64,000 nt of DNA from an uncultured Prochlorococcus sp. (GTDB taxonomy: Bacteria; Cyanobacteriota; Cyanobacteriia; PCC-6307; Cyanobiaceae): NCBI GenBank assembly GCA_902634515.1, contig CACPKH010000004.1, forward strand, positions 1-64,000, in the 5' to 3' direction. The translations under genes were made by a program, and so were the position numbers. Below are positions 1 to 9,746 of this stretch, in pieces. Every line of letters begins with the position of its first letter. The first letter of the stretch is position 1. The notes beneath the pieces were generated by a model that saw only the letters and a program-made list of their open reading frames with translations, was not told where the DNA came from and made no database searches.

Positions 1-1214
1 AGAAGAGAGATCATAGAAAGATAGGTAAGACAATGTCACTATTTCATAGCCAAGAAGAAGCACCTGGAATGATCTTTTGGCATCCTAATGGATGGGCTAT
101 ATATAATGTATTAGAAAACTATATTAGAAACCTACTAAGTCAAAATGGGTATAAAGAGGTAAGGACACCGCAGGCAGTAGATAGAACTTTATGGGAGAAA
201 TCAGGGCATTGGGATAAATTCAAAGAAGACATGTTTACAACAACATCTGAGAATCGTGAATATGCTATAAAACCAATGAATTGTCCATGTCATGTTCAAA
301 TATTTAATCAAGGTCTTAAAAGTTATAAGGAATTACCTATTAGGCTCGCAGAGTTTGGATCTTGTCATAGAAATGAACCATCAGGAGCACTCCATGGCTT
401 GATGAGAGTGAGAAATTTTGTACAAGATGATGCTCATATATTTTGCAGTGAAAGTCAAATACAAGAGGAAGTAAGTAATTTCATTGATATGGTTTTCAAA
501 GTATATAAAGACTTTGGTTTTAACGAGATTATTATAAAATTATCAACCAGACCTGAAAAGAGAGTTGGTTCAGATGAAATTTGGGACAAGTCCGAAAAGG
601 CCTTGTCAGATGCTTTAGATTCTAAAGATTTAGATTGGTCATACTTGCCTGGCGAGGGAGCATTTTATGGTCCAAAGATTGAGTTTTCTCTGAAAGATTG
701 TATTAATAGAGTATGGCAATGTGGAACGATTCAAGTTGATTTCTCAATGCCAAATAGACTAAACGCTACTTATATAGATGAAAATAGTGAGAAAGTTAAT
801 CCTGTTATGTTGCATAGAGCAATATTAGGATCCTTTGAAAGATTTATTGGAATACTAATTGAGAATTATGCAGGAAAGTTTCCAACCTGGATTGCACCTG
901 TTCAAGTAATTATAATAGGCATAACTGATAGGAATTCATTAATATGTAGAGAGCTATATTCTAAATTAATAGCTAAATCTTATAGAGTAGAATTAGATAT
1001 TAGGAATGAGAAAATAGGTTACAAGATCAGAGAGCATACCATGAATAAGATTCCATTTATGATAATTATTGGAGATAAAGAACAAGAAACTGGTCAAATA
1101 TCAGTTCGGACTAGAAAAGGAGATGACCTAGGCAGAATGGAAATTGAAAGTTTTCTCAAAATTCTAGATAGTTCAATAGCATCAAAAGGAATCAAGAAAA
1201 TAGAGGAAATATAA
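1..1214 (+). CDS. thrS: Threonine--tRNA ligase, 3' part (cut by window edge)
   Basis: Charges tRNA-Thr with threonine in the cytoplasm. The reading frame is open from base 3, and the codons before the first ATG (33) read KRDHRKIGK, the usual lead-in to the class II catalytic core, so the gene starts outside the window and ATG 33 is internal. About 403 residues are visible. They include the zinc-site stretch [10 protein letters not shown], class II motif 2 (around [12 protein letters not shown], then [14 protein letters not shown]), motif 3 ([11 protein letters not shown]) and the C-terminal anticodon-binding domain. The missing part would be the N-terminal editing and TGS regions. It stops 6 bases before glk, suggesting cotranscription. 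The identity is secure. Confidence 0.97.
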   Translation, partial: KRDHRKIGKTMSLFHSQEEAPGMIFWHPNGWAIYNVLENYIRNLLSQNGYKEVRTPQAVDRTLWEKSGHWDKFKEDMFTTTSENREYAIKPMNCPCHVQIFNQGLKSYKELPIRLAEFGSCHRNEPSGALHGLMRVRNFVQDDAHIFCSESQIQEEVSNFIDMVFKVYKDFGFNEIIIKLSTRPEKRVGSDEIWDKSEKALSDALDSKDLDWSYLPGEGAFYGPKIEFSLKDCINRVWQCGTIQVDFSMPNRLNATYIDENSEKVNPVMLHRAILGSFERFIGILIENYAGKFPTWIAPVQVIIIGITDRNSLICRELYSKLIAKSYRVELDIRNEKIGYKIREHTMNKIPFMIIIGDKEQETGQISVRTRKGDDLGRMEIESFLKILDSSIASKGIKKIEEI

Positions 1215-1220
1215 GAATAT

Positions 1221-2261
1221 ATGAATCTTTTAGCTTGTGATTTAGGAGGTACAAAAATAATTATTGGTATTTATACTTTTCAAGATAGTATAAAGAAATT
1301 ATATCAAAATTCATACAAGTCAAATGAATGGGATGATTTTTACCTTTTAATAGAAAATTTTTATTCAACTCTTCCGAAAGAAATAATAAAGCCAGAATTT
1401 GGCTGCATTGGAGTGGCAGGTCATGTCAACAATGGCGAAGTTAAAGTCACAAATCTAGGTTGGATACTAAATGAAAATAAATTACGTGATTTATTAAACC
1501 TAAAAAAACTTACTTTGATAAATGATTTTTCTGTAATGATATATGGTATCCCTTTTATAAAAGAATCTCAATATATACCAATACAATTTACTAAAACTAA
1601 AGTCAATTCAAACTCAAATTCCAAACTAATTGCTTTAATCGGAGCAGGTACAGGATTAGGAATAGCAAGAGGACTAATTACTAACAAAAAAATCTATGCC
1701 CTTCCAAGTGAAGGGGGTCATAGAGAGTTTTCTCCAAGATCAGACCAAGAATGGGAATTTTGCAAATGGATAAAAAAAGACTTAGGGATTAATCGTGTAT
1801 CTATTGAAAGAGTTGTTAGTGGAAATGGGTTAAAAGATATTGCTCGCTGGAGATTAAATAAAACAGATGCAAGAAATCATCCTCTTAATGTAACTGTGAA
1901 TGATACCCAATTAAATAAATCGTGGGACCTGGCCGAATCAGTTACTCATTATGCAAAAAATGGAGATGAAATAATGACAGAAGTATTAGAGCTATGGCTT
2001 AGTGCCTATGGATCAGCTGTAGGGGATTTAGCATTACAAGAACTATGTACATCAGGCTTATGGATTGCAGGAGGAATAGCAGCTAAGATCTCAGATTCAA
2101 TCAAATCAATGACTTTTATAAATGCTTTGAGAGAAAAGGGACGTTTTTCAGTTTTCATAGAGAGCATCCCAATCAATTTACTTATAGACCAGCAATTCGG
2201 TCTATTCAGTTCAGCATGTAAAGCACATTTAATTTCAGAATCATCTAAAAACATTATTTAG
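1221..2261 (+). CDS. glk: Glucokinase
   Basis: Phosphorylates glucose to glucose-6-phosphate with ATP, feeding glycolysis, the pentose phosphate route and glycogen synthesis. It is a 346-residue protein of the bacterial Glk family. The N-terminal phosphate-binding loop DLGGTK lies at residues 7-12, the ND pair at 101-102 carries the likely catalytic Asp, the second phosphate loop GAGTGLG is at 141-147, and the substrate segment EGGHREF is at 164-170. The length is normal. It sits between thrS (6-base gap) and thrB (11-base gap), an arrangement that looks like one transcription unit without an obvious metabolic theme. Confidence 0.95.
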   Translation: MNLLACDLGGTKIIIGIYTFQDSIKKLYQNSYKSNEWDDFYLLIENFYSTLPKEIIKPEFGCIGVAGHVNNGEVKVTNLGWILNENKLRDLLNLKKLTLINDFSVMIYGIPFIKESQYIPIQFTKTKVNSNSNSKLIALIGAGTGLGIARGLITNKKIYALPSEGGHREFSPRSDQEWEFCKWIKKDLGINRVSIERVVSGNGLKDIARWRLNKTDARNHPLNVTVNDTQLNKSWDLAESVTHYAKNGDEIMTEVLELWLSAYGSAVGDLALQELCTSGLWIAGGIAAKISDSIKSMTFINALREKGRFSVFIESIPINLLIDQQFGLFSSACKAHLISESSKNII

Positions 2262-2272
2262 CAGTAAAAACA

Positions 2273-3217
2273 ATGTCTCTACCAGTAATTGGTAAAAAAG
2301 TATTCGTTGAAGTCCCATCAACAACTGCTAATCTTGGACCAGGTTTCGACTGCCTCGGAGCAGCATTAGATCTTAAGAACATATTTTCGATTAAGAGAAT
2401 AGAAGGGGATGGAGAAAGATTTGAATTAATTATGGAAAGCACTGAAGGCAACCACTTAAGAGGGGGACCTGAAAATCTTTTTTACAGAGCAGCGCAAAGA
2501 GTATGGCAAGCCGCAGAAATCGAACCATTTGCTCTAGAGGCCAGAGTAAAGTTAGCTGTACCTCCAGCAAGAGGCCTTGGCAGCAGTGCAACAGCAATAG
2601 TTGCAGGCCTGGTAGGCGCCAATGCATTAATCAATAATCCATTAAGTAAGGAAAAGCTTCTAGAGCTAGCAATAGACATAGAAGGTCATCCAGATAATGT
2701 TGTTCCTTCGTTAATTGGAGGTCTGTGTTTCACTGCAAAAGCAGCATCTAAGCGCTGGAGAATAATTAAATGCGACTGGGACAGCTCAATTAAAGCTGTA
2801 GTGGCGATTCCATCACTAAGATTAAGTACTAGTGAAGCAAGAAGAGTAATGCCAAAGGAAGTGCCAATAGAAGATGCAGTAATGAATTTAGGATCTCTAA
2901 CGTTATTACTAAATGGCTTAAGGACTGGTCAAGAAGATCTTATTTCGGAAGGAATGCATGATCGTTTGCATGAGCCTTATAGGTGGAAACTCATTAAAGG
3001 AGGCTTAACCGTAAGAGAAGCTGCTATTCGTTCAGGTGCATTAGGTTGTGCAATAAGTGGAGCAGGTCCTAGCATTCTCGCGTTATGCAATGAAAATAAC
3101 GGGAAAAGGATCAGCCAAACCATGGTTAAGGCATGGGAATCAGAAGGAGTAGCAAGTAGAGCACCATTACTAAACCTTCAAACCTCTGGAAGCTCTTGGC
3201 GTCCAGAAAAAGAATAG
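2273..3217 (+). CDS. thrB: Homoserine kinase
   Basis: Phosphorylates L-homoserine in the threonine pathway. This 314-residue GHMP-family kinase shows the N-terminal LGPGFDCLG segment (residues 21-29), the GHMP ATP-binding motif PPARGLGSSATA at 97-108, and the C-terminal glycine-rich GCAISGAGPSILAL segment. The length fits the family. The start ATG is 11 bases after glk. The gene ends before a 62-base spacer that contains an unusual G+C-rich palindrome and precedes ndhD. Confidence 0.96.
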   Translation: MSLPVIGKKVFVEVPSTTANLGPGFDCLGAALDLKNIFSIKRIEGDGERFELIMESTEGNHLRGGPENLFYRAAQRVWQAAEIEPFALEARVKLAVPPARGLGSSATAIVAGLVGANALINNPLSKEKLLELAIDIEGHPDNVVPSLIGGLCFTAKAASKRWRIIKCDWDSSIKAVVAIPSLRLSTSEARRVMPKEVPIEDAVMNLGSLTLLLNGLRTGQEDLISEGMHDRLHEPYRWKLIKGGLTVREAAIRSGALGCAISGAGPSILALCNENNGKRISQTMVKAWESEGVASRAPLLNLQTSGSSWRPEKE

Positions 3218-3239
3218 GTAGTTGTACTTACTCCGATGA

Positions 3240-3247
3240 CCCGCGGG
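3240..3247. other. G+C-rich 8-base palindrome upstream of ndhD
   Basis: The spacer between thrB and ndhD contains CCCGCGGG, a perfect self-complementary octamer, within a locally G+C-rich patch of roughly 15 bases. It stands out because the surrounding DNA is strongly A+T-rich. It lies about 32 bases before the predicted ndhD start. It might be a protein-binding site or a short structured leader element, but nothing in the sequence proves a function. Confidence 0.3.
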
Positions 3248-3279
3248 CTGTTAGGTTCATTATCAAACGCTAAGAAACC

Positions 3280-4851
3280 TTGGACGCCAATTTGGCTATG
3301 ACAAGTGCTGCTCAGTCAGGATTCCCTTGGCTTTCCTTAATTGTGCTTTTGCCAGCTACTGGTTCATTAGTGCTGCAACTTTTTCAAGAAGATTTCAAGG
3401 GAATAAAAAATATTCATAGAAATTTGGCAATTGGATTTCTAGGTGCAGATTTTCTACTTATTATCTACGTTATAAGCCAGTTATTTAATACCCAAAACAG
3501 CGAGCTCCAATTAATAGAAAGATTTAGGTGGATTCCATCTATAGGACTAGAATGGTCTCTAGGGGTAGATGGAATATCAGCTCCTCTTCTTTTATTAAGT
3601 GGTTTAATAACTCTTCTCTCAGCAATTGCCAGTTGGAAAATAACAAATAAACCTAAGTTATATTTTTCATTACTTTTAATCCAATCTTCAGCCCAGGCAC
3701 TAGTATTCCTATCTCAAGATTTTCTTTTATTCTTTCTAGCCTGGGAGCTTGAACTTGTACCTGTATATCTCTTAATAGCTATTTGGGGTGGAAAAAAAAG
3801 ACTATATGCAGCAACTAAATTTATTCTTTATACAGCATTAGCTTCATTGCTAATTTTGATAAGTGGATTAGCTTTAGCTTTATCTGGAAATGAATTTACA
3901 TTAAATTTAACTGAATTAACAGCTAGGTCAGCTTCTGGGACATTTGGTCTTCTTTGTTATTTAGGCTTTCTTATTGGATTTGGTGTAAAGCTTCCTATAT
4001 TCCCTCTTCACACCTGGCTGCCTGATGCACATGGAGAAGCCAATGCACCAGTCTCTATGCTTTTGGCAGGGATACTTTTAAAAATGGGGGGATATGCATT
4101 ACTCAGGTTTAATGTGCAAATGTTCCCTGAAACGCATATAAAACTTGCACCGGCTTTAATAATTATTGGGATTGTGAATATTATTTATGGAGCGTTAAAT
4201 GCATTTGCTCAAGATAATGTAAAAAGAAGAATTGCTTGTAGCTCCGTAAGCCATATGGGTTTTGTTCTCTTAGGAATTGGAGCAATAAATTCTCTTGGAT
4301 TTAGTGGAGCAATGCTGCAAATGTTAAGCCATGGCTTAATTGCAGCAGCAATGTTTTATATAACAGGTTCTTTTTATGAAAGGACAAATACTCTCTCTAT
4401 ACCAAACATGGGAGGCCTTGCAAAAGTACTGCCAATTACATTTGCTCTTTTCTTAATAAGTTCATTAGCATCTCTTGCTCTACCAGGCATGAGTGGCTTT
4501 ATAAGTGAGGTAACAATCTTTCTAGGGATAACAAGTCAAGAAGGCTTTACTTCTATTTTTAGGTCAATAACAATCATCATTGCTGCTATTGGCCTGGTAT
4601 TAACACCAATATATCTACTCTCAATGTGTAGAAGAGTATTTTTTGGGCCAAGAATTCCAGCACTTGCAATGGTCAAGGAAATGAATTCAAGAGAGCTTTC
4701 AATCGGACTTAGTTTACTAGTACCAACATTAATAATTGGATTTTGGCCAAGAATAGCTACTGATTTATTTGAGAATTCTACTAATGCCTTAGCAAGTGTG
4801 CTTCAGAGTTATAACACCATTGCCTTTATACAATCAGTGCAATTAAGTTGA
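3280..4851 (+). CDS. ndhD: NAD(P)H-quinone oxidoreductase chain 4 (NDH-1 subunit D)
   Basis: A proton-pumping antiporter-like membrane subunit of cyanobacterial NDH-1, which takes electrons to plastoquinone in respiration and cyclic electron flow. The 523 residues form about 14 hydrophobic segments. The hallmark regions are visible: the acidic [12 protein letters not shown] segment, [18 protein letters not shown] with its Lys and His residues, and the later [11 protein letters not shown] helix. The frame allows a TTG start at 3280 (MDANLAM) or an ATG at 3298; I give the longer form because no clear ribosome site decides between them. NdhD paralogues exist in cyanobacteria, and which NDH-1 form this one serves cannot be read here. 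Confidence 0.93.
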   Translation: MDANLAMTSAAQSGFPWLSLIVLLPATGSLVLQLFQEDFKGIKNIHRNLAIGFLGADFLLIIYVISQLFNTQNSELQLIERFRWIPSIGLEWSLGVDGISAPLLLLSGLITLLSAIASWKITNKPKLYFSLLLIQSSAQALVFLSQDFLLFFLAWELELVPVYLLIAIWGGKKRLYAATKFILYTALASLLILISGLALALSGNEFTLNLTELTARSASGTFGLLCYLGFLIGFGVKLPIFPLHTWLPDAHGEANAPVSMLLAGILLKMGGYALLRFNVQMFPETHIKLAPALIIIGIVNIIYGALNAFAQDNVKRRIACSSVSHMGFVLLGIGAINSLGFSGAMLQMLSHGLIAAAMFYITGSFYERTNTLSIPNMGGLAKVLPITFALFLISSLASLALPGMSGFISEVTIFLGITSQEGFTSIFRSITIIIAAIGLVLTPIYLLSMCRRVFFGPRIPALAMVKEMNSRELSIGLSLLVPTLIIGFWPRIATDLFENSTNALASVLQSYNTIAFIQSVQLS

Positions 4852-4867
4852 ATTTAAAATCTAGATT

Positions 4868-6997
4868 ATGCAAAAAAACATATCCACATTACTAATTGGC
4901 AAAGGACTTCCTAATTACAAGGAAATAACTCCTGATGAAGTCAATTCAAGTATGCCTTGCTTGCTAAAGCAATTAAATAAAGAGTTTGATGCACTTGAAA
5001 AGAAAATAGAGAAAATTATAAGAAAAAAAGGAAAGCTAGATTGGTGGGTCGTAATGGAACCTCTTCAAGAAATAACTGAGAGACTTCGTTGGAGCTGGGG
5101 GGTGATATCTCACTTGAACGGAGTGTGTAATTCTAATGAACTTCGTGATGCCTATAGCTCTCAACAGTCAGATGTCATTCGCTTTAGTAATCGAGTAGGG
5201 CAAAGCAAACAACTTTATGAAGCCTTATGCGTAATCAAATCATCGCCAAAAGGTCCATTGGATATAACTCAAAAAAGGATATTAGAAAATGAACTTTTGA
5301 GTATGAAACATAAAGGAGTAGGGCTCCCAGAGAAAGAGAAAGTCGAGTTCAATAGTATTACTGAATCTATTGCTAAATTGTCTACAAATTTTAGCAATAA
5401 TGTTCTTGACTCTACACAAGAATGGTCATTACTAATTACTGATTCAGCTAAAGTAAAAGGACTTCCAAGTAGAACACTTGAAGCACTTGCTGAGACAGCA
5501 AGTGCTTCAAAAGAATATTCTGCTAACTCAGGAGACAAGTCAACTCCTGAAGAAGGACCTTGGTTGATTACATTAGATATGCCAACATACATAGCTGTAA
5601 TAACTTATGCAGACAATAGAGCTCTAAGAGAAAAAATCTATAAGGCTTACATAAGTAGAGCTAGTTCAGGGAAATTAAATAATCAAGAGATAATTAAAAA
5701 GATTCTTTGCCTTAGAAAGCAACAAGCAAATTTATTAGGATACAAAAATTGGGCTGATCTTAGCCTCGCGACCAAAATGGCTCAGGATGTAAAAGAAGTT
5801 GAAATACTATTAGAAGAATTAAGAGAAGCATCAATGTTGGCCGCAAAAAAGGAGCTAAAAGAACTTCAAAAATTAGCAGCCAAGATGTCTCCTAAAAACG
5901 CTTATAAAGACGGTATTGCTCCTTGGGATGTGAGTTATCTATCAGAAAAGCTGAGACAAGAAAAGTTTAATCTAAATCAAGAATCATTGAGGCCATGGTT
6001 TCCACTACCTCAAGTACTTAAAGGTCTATTTCAACTAAGCAAAAGGCTTTTTGACATCTCAATTGAACAAGAATTCAATCATTTCCCAAAATGGCATAAA
6101 GATGTCCAACTATTTAATGTATTGAATTCTAATGGAGAAAAAATTGCCTCCTTTTACCTTGATCCTTACTCAAGGCCATCTAGCAAAAGAGGTGGTGCAT
6201 GGATGGATGAATGTTTAAACAGAGACGCTACAAACAAAGAGAATATTGTGCTGCCTGTTGCATATTTGATTTGCAATCAAACACCACCTGTTGGGGGAAA
6301 ACCAAGCCTCATGAGTTTTGACGAGGTTAAAACCCTTTTTCATGAGTTTGGTCATGGTTTACAGCATATGCTTACTAATGTTGACTACCCACAAGCTGCA
6401 GGAATAAATAATGTCGAATGGGATGCAGTAGAGCTACCAAGTCAGTTTATGGAGAATTGGTGTCTTGATAAAACAACGATACAGTCAATAGCTAAACATT
6501 GGCAAACTGGAGAACCTCTACCAAATGCAGAATATGAGAAATTAAAGAAGAGCCAAACATTTAACTCAGGTCTAACTACACTTAGACAAGTTTGCTTTGC
6601 ATTGACGGATATTAAATTACATAGTGAATGGGATGAGAAACTAAAGATAACTCCAGACGCATTTAGGAGACATATTTCAAAATATACAACTGTAATAGAG
6701 CCAATTAAAGAAGATCAATTCTTATGTGCCTTTAGCCATATCTTTGCAGGGGGATATTCAGCAGGATACTATTCTTATAAGTGGGCTGAGGTCCTTAGTG
6801 CAGATGCTTTTTCTGCATTTGAAGAAGTCGGTTTAGACAAAGAAGAAGGAATAAGAAAAAAAGGCATCCTGTTCCGTGATACTGTCTTAAGCCTAGGTGG
6901 GAGTAGAACTCCAAAGGATATATTTAATTTATTCCGAGGAAGGCCTGCAAATACAAAAGCTCTTATTAGACATTCAGGACTTGTATCAACTAACTAA
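4868..6997 (+). CDS. prlC: M3-family oligopeptidase (oligopeptidase A-like)
   Basis: A cytoplasmic zinc metallopeptidase that clips short peptides, probably products of larger proteases. At 709 residues it matches the M3A family. The zinc-binding HEFGH motif begins at residue 492, with the downstream Glu in the NNVEWDAVELPSQFMENW region that supplies the third ligand. An N-terminal helical domain comes first. Around residues 198-235 the protein carries a low-complexity stretch rich in Ala, Ser, Glu and Lys, and the DNA encoding its start forms a perfect 14-bp inverted repeat. The stop overlaps the stop of the convergent hydrolase gene by 8 bases. Confidence 0.92.
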   Translation: MQKNISTLLIGKGLPNYKEITPDEVNSSMPCLLKQLNKEFDALEKKIEKIIRKKGKLDWWVVMEPLQEITERLRWSWGVISHLNGVCNSNELRDAYSSQQSDVIRFSNRVGQSKQLYEALCVIKSSPKGPLDITQKRILENELLSMKHKGVGLPEKEKVEFNSITESIAKLSTNFSNNVLDSTQEWSLLITDSAKVKGLPSRTLEALAETASASKEYSANSGDKSTPEEGPWLITLDMPTYIAVITYADNRALREKIYKAYISRASSGKLNNQEIIKKILCLRKQQANLLGYKNWADLSLATKMAQDVKEVEILLEELREASMLAAKKELKELQKLAAKMSPKNAYKDGIAPWDVSYLSEKLRQEKFNLNQESLRPWFPLPQVLKGLFQLSKRLFDISIEQEFNHFPKWHKDVQLFNVLNSNGEKIASFYLDPYSRPSSKRGGAWMDECLNRDATNKENIVLPVAYLICNQTPPVGGKPSLMSFDEVKTLFHEFGHGLQHMLTNVDYPQAAGINNVEWDAVELPSQFMENWCLDKTTIQSIAKHWQTGEPLPNAEYEKLKKSQTFNSGLTTLRQVCFALTDIKLHSEWDEKLKITPDAFRRHISKYTTVIEPIKEDQFLCAFSHIFAGGYSAGYYSYKWAEVLSADAFSAFEEVGLDKEEGIRKKGILFRDTVLSLGGSRTPKDIFNLFRGRPANTKALIRHSGLVSTN
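5478..5510. repeat. Perfect 14-bp inverted repeat inside the oligopeptidase gene
   Basis: The left arm TTGAAGCACTTGCT (5478-5491) and right arm AGCAAGTGCTTCAA (5497-5510) are exact reverse complements separated by five bases (GAGAC). The repeat lies wholly within the coding sequence and encodes part of LEALAETASASK. No T-run follows it, so it does not look like an intrinsic terminator. Its RNA would form a very stable hairpin about 600 bases into the message. Its function is unknown. Confidence 0.9.
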
Positions 6998-7586
6998 GCA
7001 ATGAACTCACCAATACTTTAATAGCCTTTGGATGAAACATAAGTTCCTTATGCGATAGAACCGGTAAAGGAATTGACTTCCCACAAGGAAGTTTTGCACG
7101 CCAACCAGGAAAAGTCATTAGATCCCATTTCGTATAGAAACTAATACATTCTATTTTTTGCAATATTTCTATTTCATTATTTAATCGAGAAATCAAATGA
7201 CTGCCTATTTTCATCTCAGATATACCTTTTAGTAGAAACGCTGGTATCAACTGAGCAGTTAATGTCCCAGAATGAGGAGTGCCTACAGTGAAGAAACGTT
7301 TGGTTCGAGAAATACCACCAAATTCTTGCAACCAGATTCGAGTAACAAGACCTCCCATTGAAAATCCAAGTATATCTATTGCAGAAGTACTTCCCAGATT
7401 TAAATTAATTTGTTTATCAAGTTCACTTGCTAGTTCTACAAGAGATGTTTTGCCAAGCTTATGAGGAAGATTAGGTACAAATATGTTCTTATCTTCATTT
7501 GGTAGGCGTTCAAGAAGTTCTCTAAAAAGTGAAGGCTTGTCCCATAAGCCATGAACCAATACGAGTGGTCTAGTTAATACCCTCAT
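6990..7586 (-). CDS. Lipase-like alpha/beta hydrolase
   Basis: A 198-residue alpha/beta-hydrolase of the triacylglycerol-lipase/PGAP1-like type. The oxyanion-hole HG occurs at residues 12-13 (VLVHGLWD), and the nucleophile elbow GFSMGG places the catalytic Ser at 76. It is followed by FFTVGTPHSG, typical of lipases that act on ester-linked substrates, and a late His near residues 178-186 could complete the triad. There is no signal peptide, so it is probably cytoplasmic. Its start overlaps the end of folB by 17 bases on the same strand, implying an operon proA-folB-hydrolase. The substrate is unknown. Confidence 0.8.
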   Translation of the reverse strand: MRVLTRPLVLVHGLWDKPSLFRELLERLPNEDKNIFVPNLPHKLGKTSLVELASELDKQINLNLGSTSAIDILGFSMGGLVTRIWLQEFGGISRTKRFFTVGTPHSGTLTAQLIPAFLLKGISEMKIGSHLISRLNNEIEILQKIECISFYTKWDLMTFPGWRAKLPCGKSIPLPVLSHKELMFHPKAIKVLVSSLLS

Positions 7587-7974
7587 GTCTATCTATAGAA
7601 GTTCTATTACGGGATCTTTCAATAGATACAGAACCCAGAAAACCATTTATTGGTGGATTAATCTTCTTCAACAAAACCCTTTTTGGTATGGATCCATATA
7701 ATTTATCTAGAAAATCAAGAATATGTTCAGTAAAAGCTTCAATGGTTAAGCATTGGATATCAAATGCAAGTCTTTGCAACCCTTTAATAGCTAAAGAGTA
7801 ATCAGCTGTAAAAGAAAGATCGTCAGTCAGAGCTGATTCTTTAACATCGACCCAAAGTGTTATATCAAGACTAAAATATTGCCCCAATAAACGTTCCTGC
7901 TCCAAAACGCCTACATGTGCCCATAGGTTTATATCATTAATATGAATAACTCCAAGAGGGTAACGATTGTTCAT
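7570..7974 (-). CDS. folB: Dihydroneopterin aldolase
   Basis: Cleaves 7,8-dihydroneopterin to 6-hydroxymethyl-dihydropterin and glycolaldehyde in folate synthesis. The 134-residue protein has the FolB pattern: the [11 protein letters not shown] segment near residues 22-32 with the pterin-binding Glu, the TADYS segment with the conserved Tyr, TIEAFTEHI, and the terminal KKINPPI segment with the catalytic Lys. It overlaps proA by 4 bases upstream and the lipase-like gene by 17 bases downstream, a tight translational arrangement. The family identification is firm. Confidence 0.93.
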   Translation of the reverse strand: MNNRYPLGVIHINDINLWAHVGVLEQERLLGQYFSLDITLWVDVKESALTDDLSFTADYSLAIKGLQRLAFDIQCLTIEAFTEHILDFLDKLYGSIPKRVLLKKINPPINGFLGSVSIERSRNRTSIDRHEGIN

Positions 7975-9287
7975 TGAGACAAGTCCTTGTGGGAGAAAGT
8001 TTTCCTACCAGAAGCAAAGTCATTAGCGATGTGACCATCACCTCTTAAGAAGTATCGATAGGTAACCAAACCTTCAAGGCCAACCGGGCCCCTCGGAGGA
8101 AGTGTTTGCGTGCTTATACCAACTTCTGCACCAAAACCATATCGAAAGCCATCAGCGAATCTAGTAGAGCAATTATGATATACACCTGAGCTGTCGACTG
8201 ATGACAAGAACTTAGCCGCTATAGATTCATCCTCAGTCACAATTGCATCAGTATGTCTAGATCCGTAACGTCTTATATGTTCAAGGGCTTGGTCAATGCT
8301 CGAGACAATTTTGATTGAAAGTACTAAGTCAAGATACTCAGTTGACCAATCTTGGTCAGTAGCGATCTCTTCAATACCATATAAGTTAGAGGTCTCATCT
8401 CCTACAAGACGAACTCCAGCCGCTTCGAATTTCGGAACAGCAATCATCAAAAACGATTCAGCTACATCTTTATGAATCAGTAATGTCTCTATTGCATTGC
8501 ACGCTGCTGGATACTGACATTTACTGTCAATTGCTATAGCCAAAGCTTTTGGCAAATCTGCATGATTATCAATATAAAGATGGCAAATACCATCTGCATG
8601 ACCAAGAACAGGAATACGGGTATTATCCTGAATAAAACGAACCAATTCGTTACTCCCTCTAGGAATAATCAAATCAACAACGCCCTCAAGCCGAAGCAAT
8701 GCCAAGCTTTCACTTCTAGTAGTTAATAAATACAGGGAGTCTGAGCTAATATCCGATTGGTTTAGACCTAAATGAAGAGCATCAAGAATAGCCTTATTAG
8801 TAGCTTTTGCTTCACTCCCACCTTTGAGAATTGCGGCATTGCCTGATCTAATTGCCAATGAGGCAATCTGCATAACCGCATCAGGTCTAGATTCAAAAAT
8901 AATGCCTAAAACACCTAATGGAACAGTAACTCTTTCAAGATATAGACCTTCATATAACTCTCTATATAACTGTCTTATTCCAACTGGGTCTGCTAAAAGA
9001 GCAACCTGTCGCACCCCCTGAATAGATTTATTCAACTTTTCTTTATTGAGTTTTAAACGTGACAAAAGTGGTTTAGCGAGTCCTGCCTCTTCCGCGTTAT
9101 GGAGATCCTCAGAATTTGCCTGGACTATCATTTCGGCTGATCCCTCTAAGGCATCAGCCATTGAATGCAAAGCTTGTTTACGTTGTCTATCACTTGTTTG
9201 AGCTAAAGCGAAGGCAGAGCGCTTAACATCATCAGCTCGTTGAATTAGTTCAGGAGAAGGTTCAGGAACCTTATTGGCTTTTGTCAT
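7971..9287 (-). CDS. proA: Gamma-glutamyl phosphate reductase
   Basis: Reduces gamma-glutamyl phosphate to glutamate-5-semialdehyde with NADPH, the second step of proline synthesis. The 438-residue protein belongs to the aldehyde dehydrogenase superfamily. It shows the cofactor-side segment [20 protein letters not shown], the IPRGSNELV segment, and the catalytic Cys in [12 protein letters not shown] near residue 260. C-terminal landmarks include [16 protein letters not shown] and RGPVGLEGL. It is the first gene of the minus-strand trio and is preceded by the longest gene-free stretch in the window. Confidence 0.97.
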   Translation of the reverse strand: MTKANKVPEPSPELIQRADDVKRSAFALAQTSDRQRKQALHSMADALEGSAEMIVQANSEDLHNAEEAGLAKPLLSRLKLNKEKLNKSIQGVRQVALLADPVGIRQLYRELYEGLYLERVTVPLGVLGIIFESRPDAVMQIASLAIRSGNAAILKGGSEAKATNKAILDALHLGLNQSDISSDSLYLLTTRSESLALLRLEGVVDLIIPRGSNELVRFIQDNTRIPVLGHADGICHLYIDNHADLPKALAIAIDSKCQYPAACNAIETLLIHKDVAESFLMIAVPKFEAAGVRLVGDETSNLYGIEEIATDQDWSTEYLDLVLSIKIVSSIDQALEHIRRYGSRHTDAIVTEDESIAAKFLSSVDSSGVYHNCSTRFADGFRYGFGAEVGISTQTLPPRGPVGLEGLVTYRYFLRGDGHIANDFASGRKTFSHKDLSQ

Positions 9288-9746
9288 TTTTTTAATTAAT
9301 CTAATTGTCTTACTTGTAAAAATGCAGTTTCAAAAGCAAAAGGTAAAACACTGCCTCTATTAGATTGCGTTAAATAGTGAACGGTAGGGAAGGGTTTACA
9401 AATACTGTAATTGCGAACAGCCATTTTTTTAAGTCTAGCTCCATAACGTAAATTTCATAAGAGGTGAACTCAATTCAATGATTTTTTAAAGAAATAAATT
9501 CCCTTGATTTTATATCTGTAATTCAGTTTACGGATAAGGATATATTTAGTGAATACTTTTTCAAACCTATTGGCTCTATGTACTTAAATTTTATAATTAT
9601 GATTAAATCCAGGACTAAATGCTAGATGATGATCATCACTTTAGTAGTCATAACTTTTCCGTAGGGGAATTTCTAAAGCAATAACTTTATTGTCATCAAT
9701 ACATATGGCACCTTAGTAAATATTCAAATAGTTCATGACCAAACAA
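9288..9746. other. 459-base gene-free stretch between proA and the TamB-like gene
   Basis: This is the only gap over 300 bases. I see no tRNA and no convincing coding frame. The longest small frame examined is 24 codons on the minus strand (9370-9444), without a clear ribosome site. The stretch must hold the proA promoter and the 3' end of the TamB-like message. A perfect 12-base palindrome, TGATGATCATCA, lies at 9627-9638, flanked by ACTAAA (9614-9619) and TTTAGT (9640-9645), which could add an outer stem. A small RNA could be encoded here, but nothing shows it directly. Confidence 0.45.

Noticed and set aside
5269-5592. Minus-strand 107-codon frame inside the oligopeptidase gene
   Set aside because: It is fully enclosed in a well-identified protein gene, with a Ser/Leu-rich composition typical of antisense frames.
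9370-9444. Minus-strand 24-codon frame (MELDLKKWLF...) in the proA-tamB gap, resembling a tiny membrane peptide
   Set aside because: There is no ribosome-binding site and no recognised family, and the A+T-rich context makes such frames common. It was kept only as part of the gap description.
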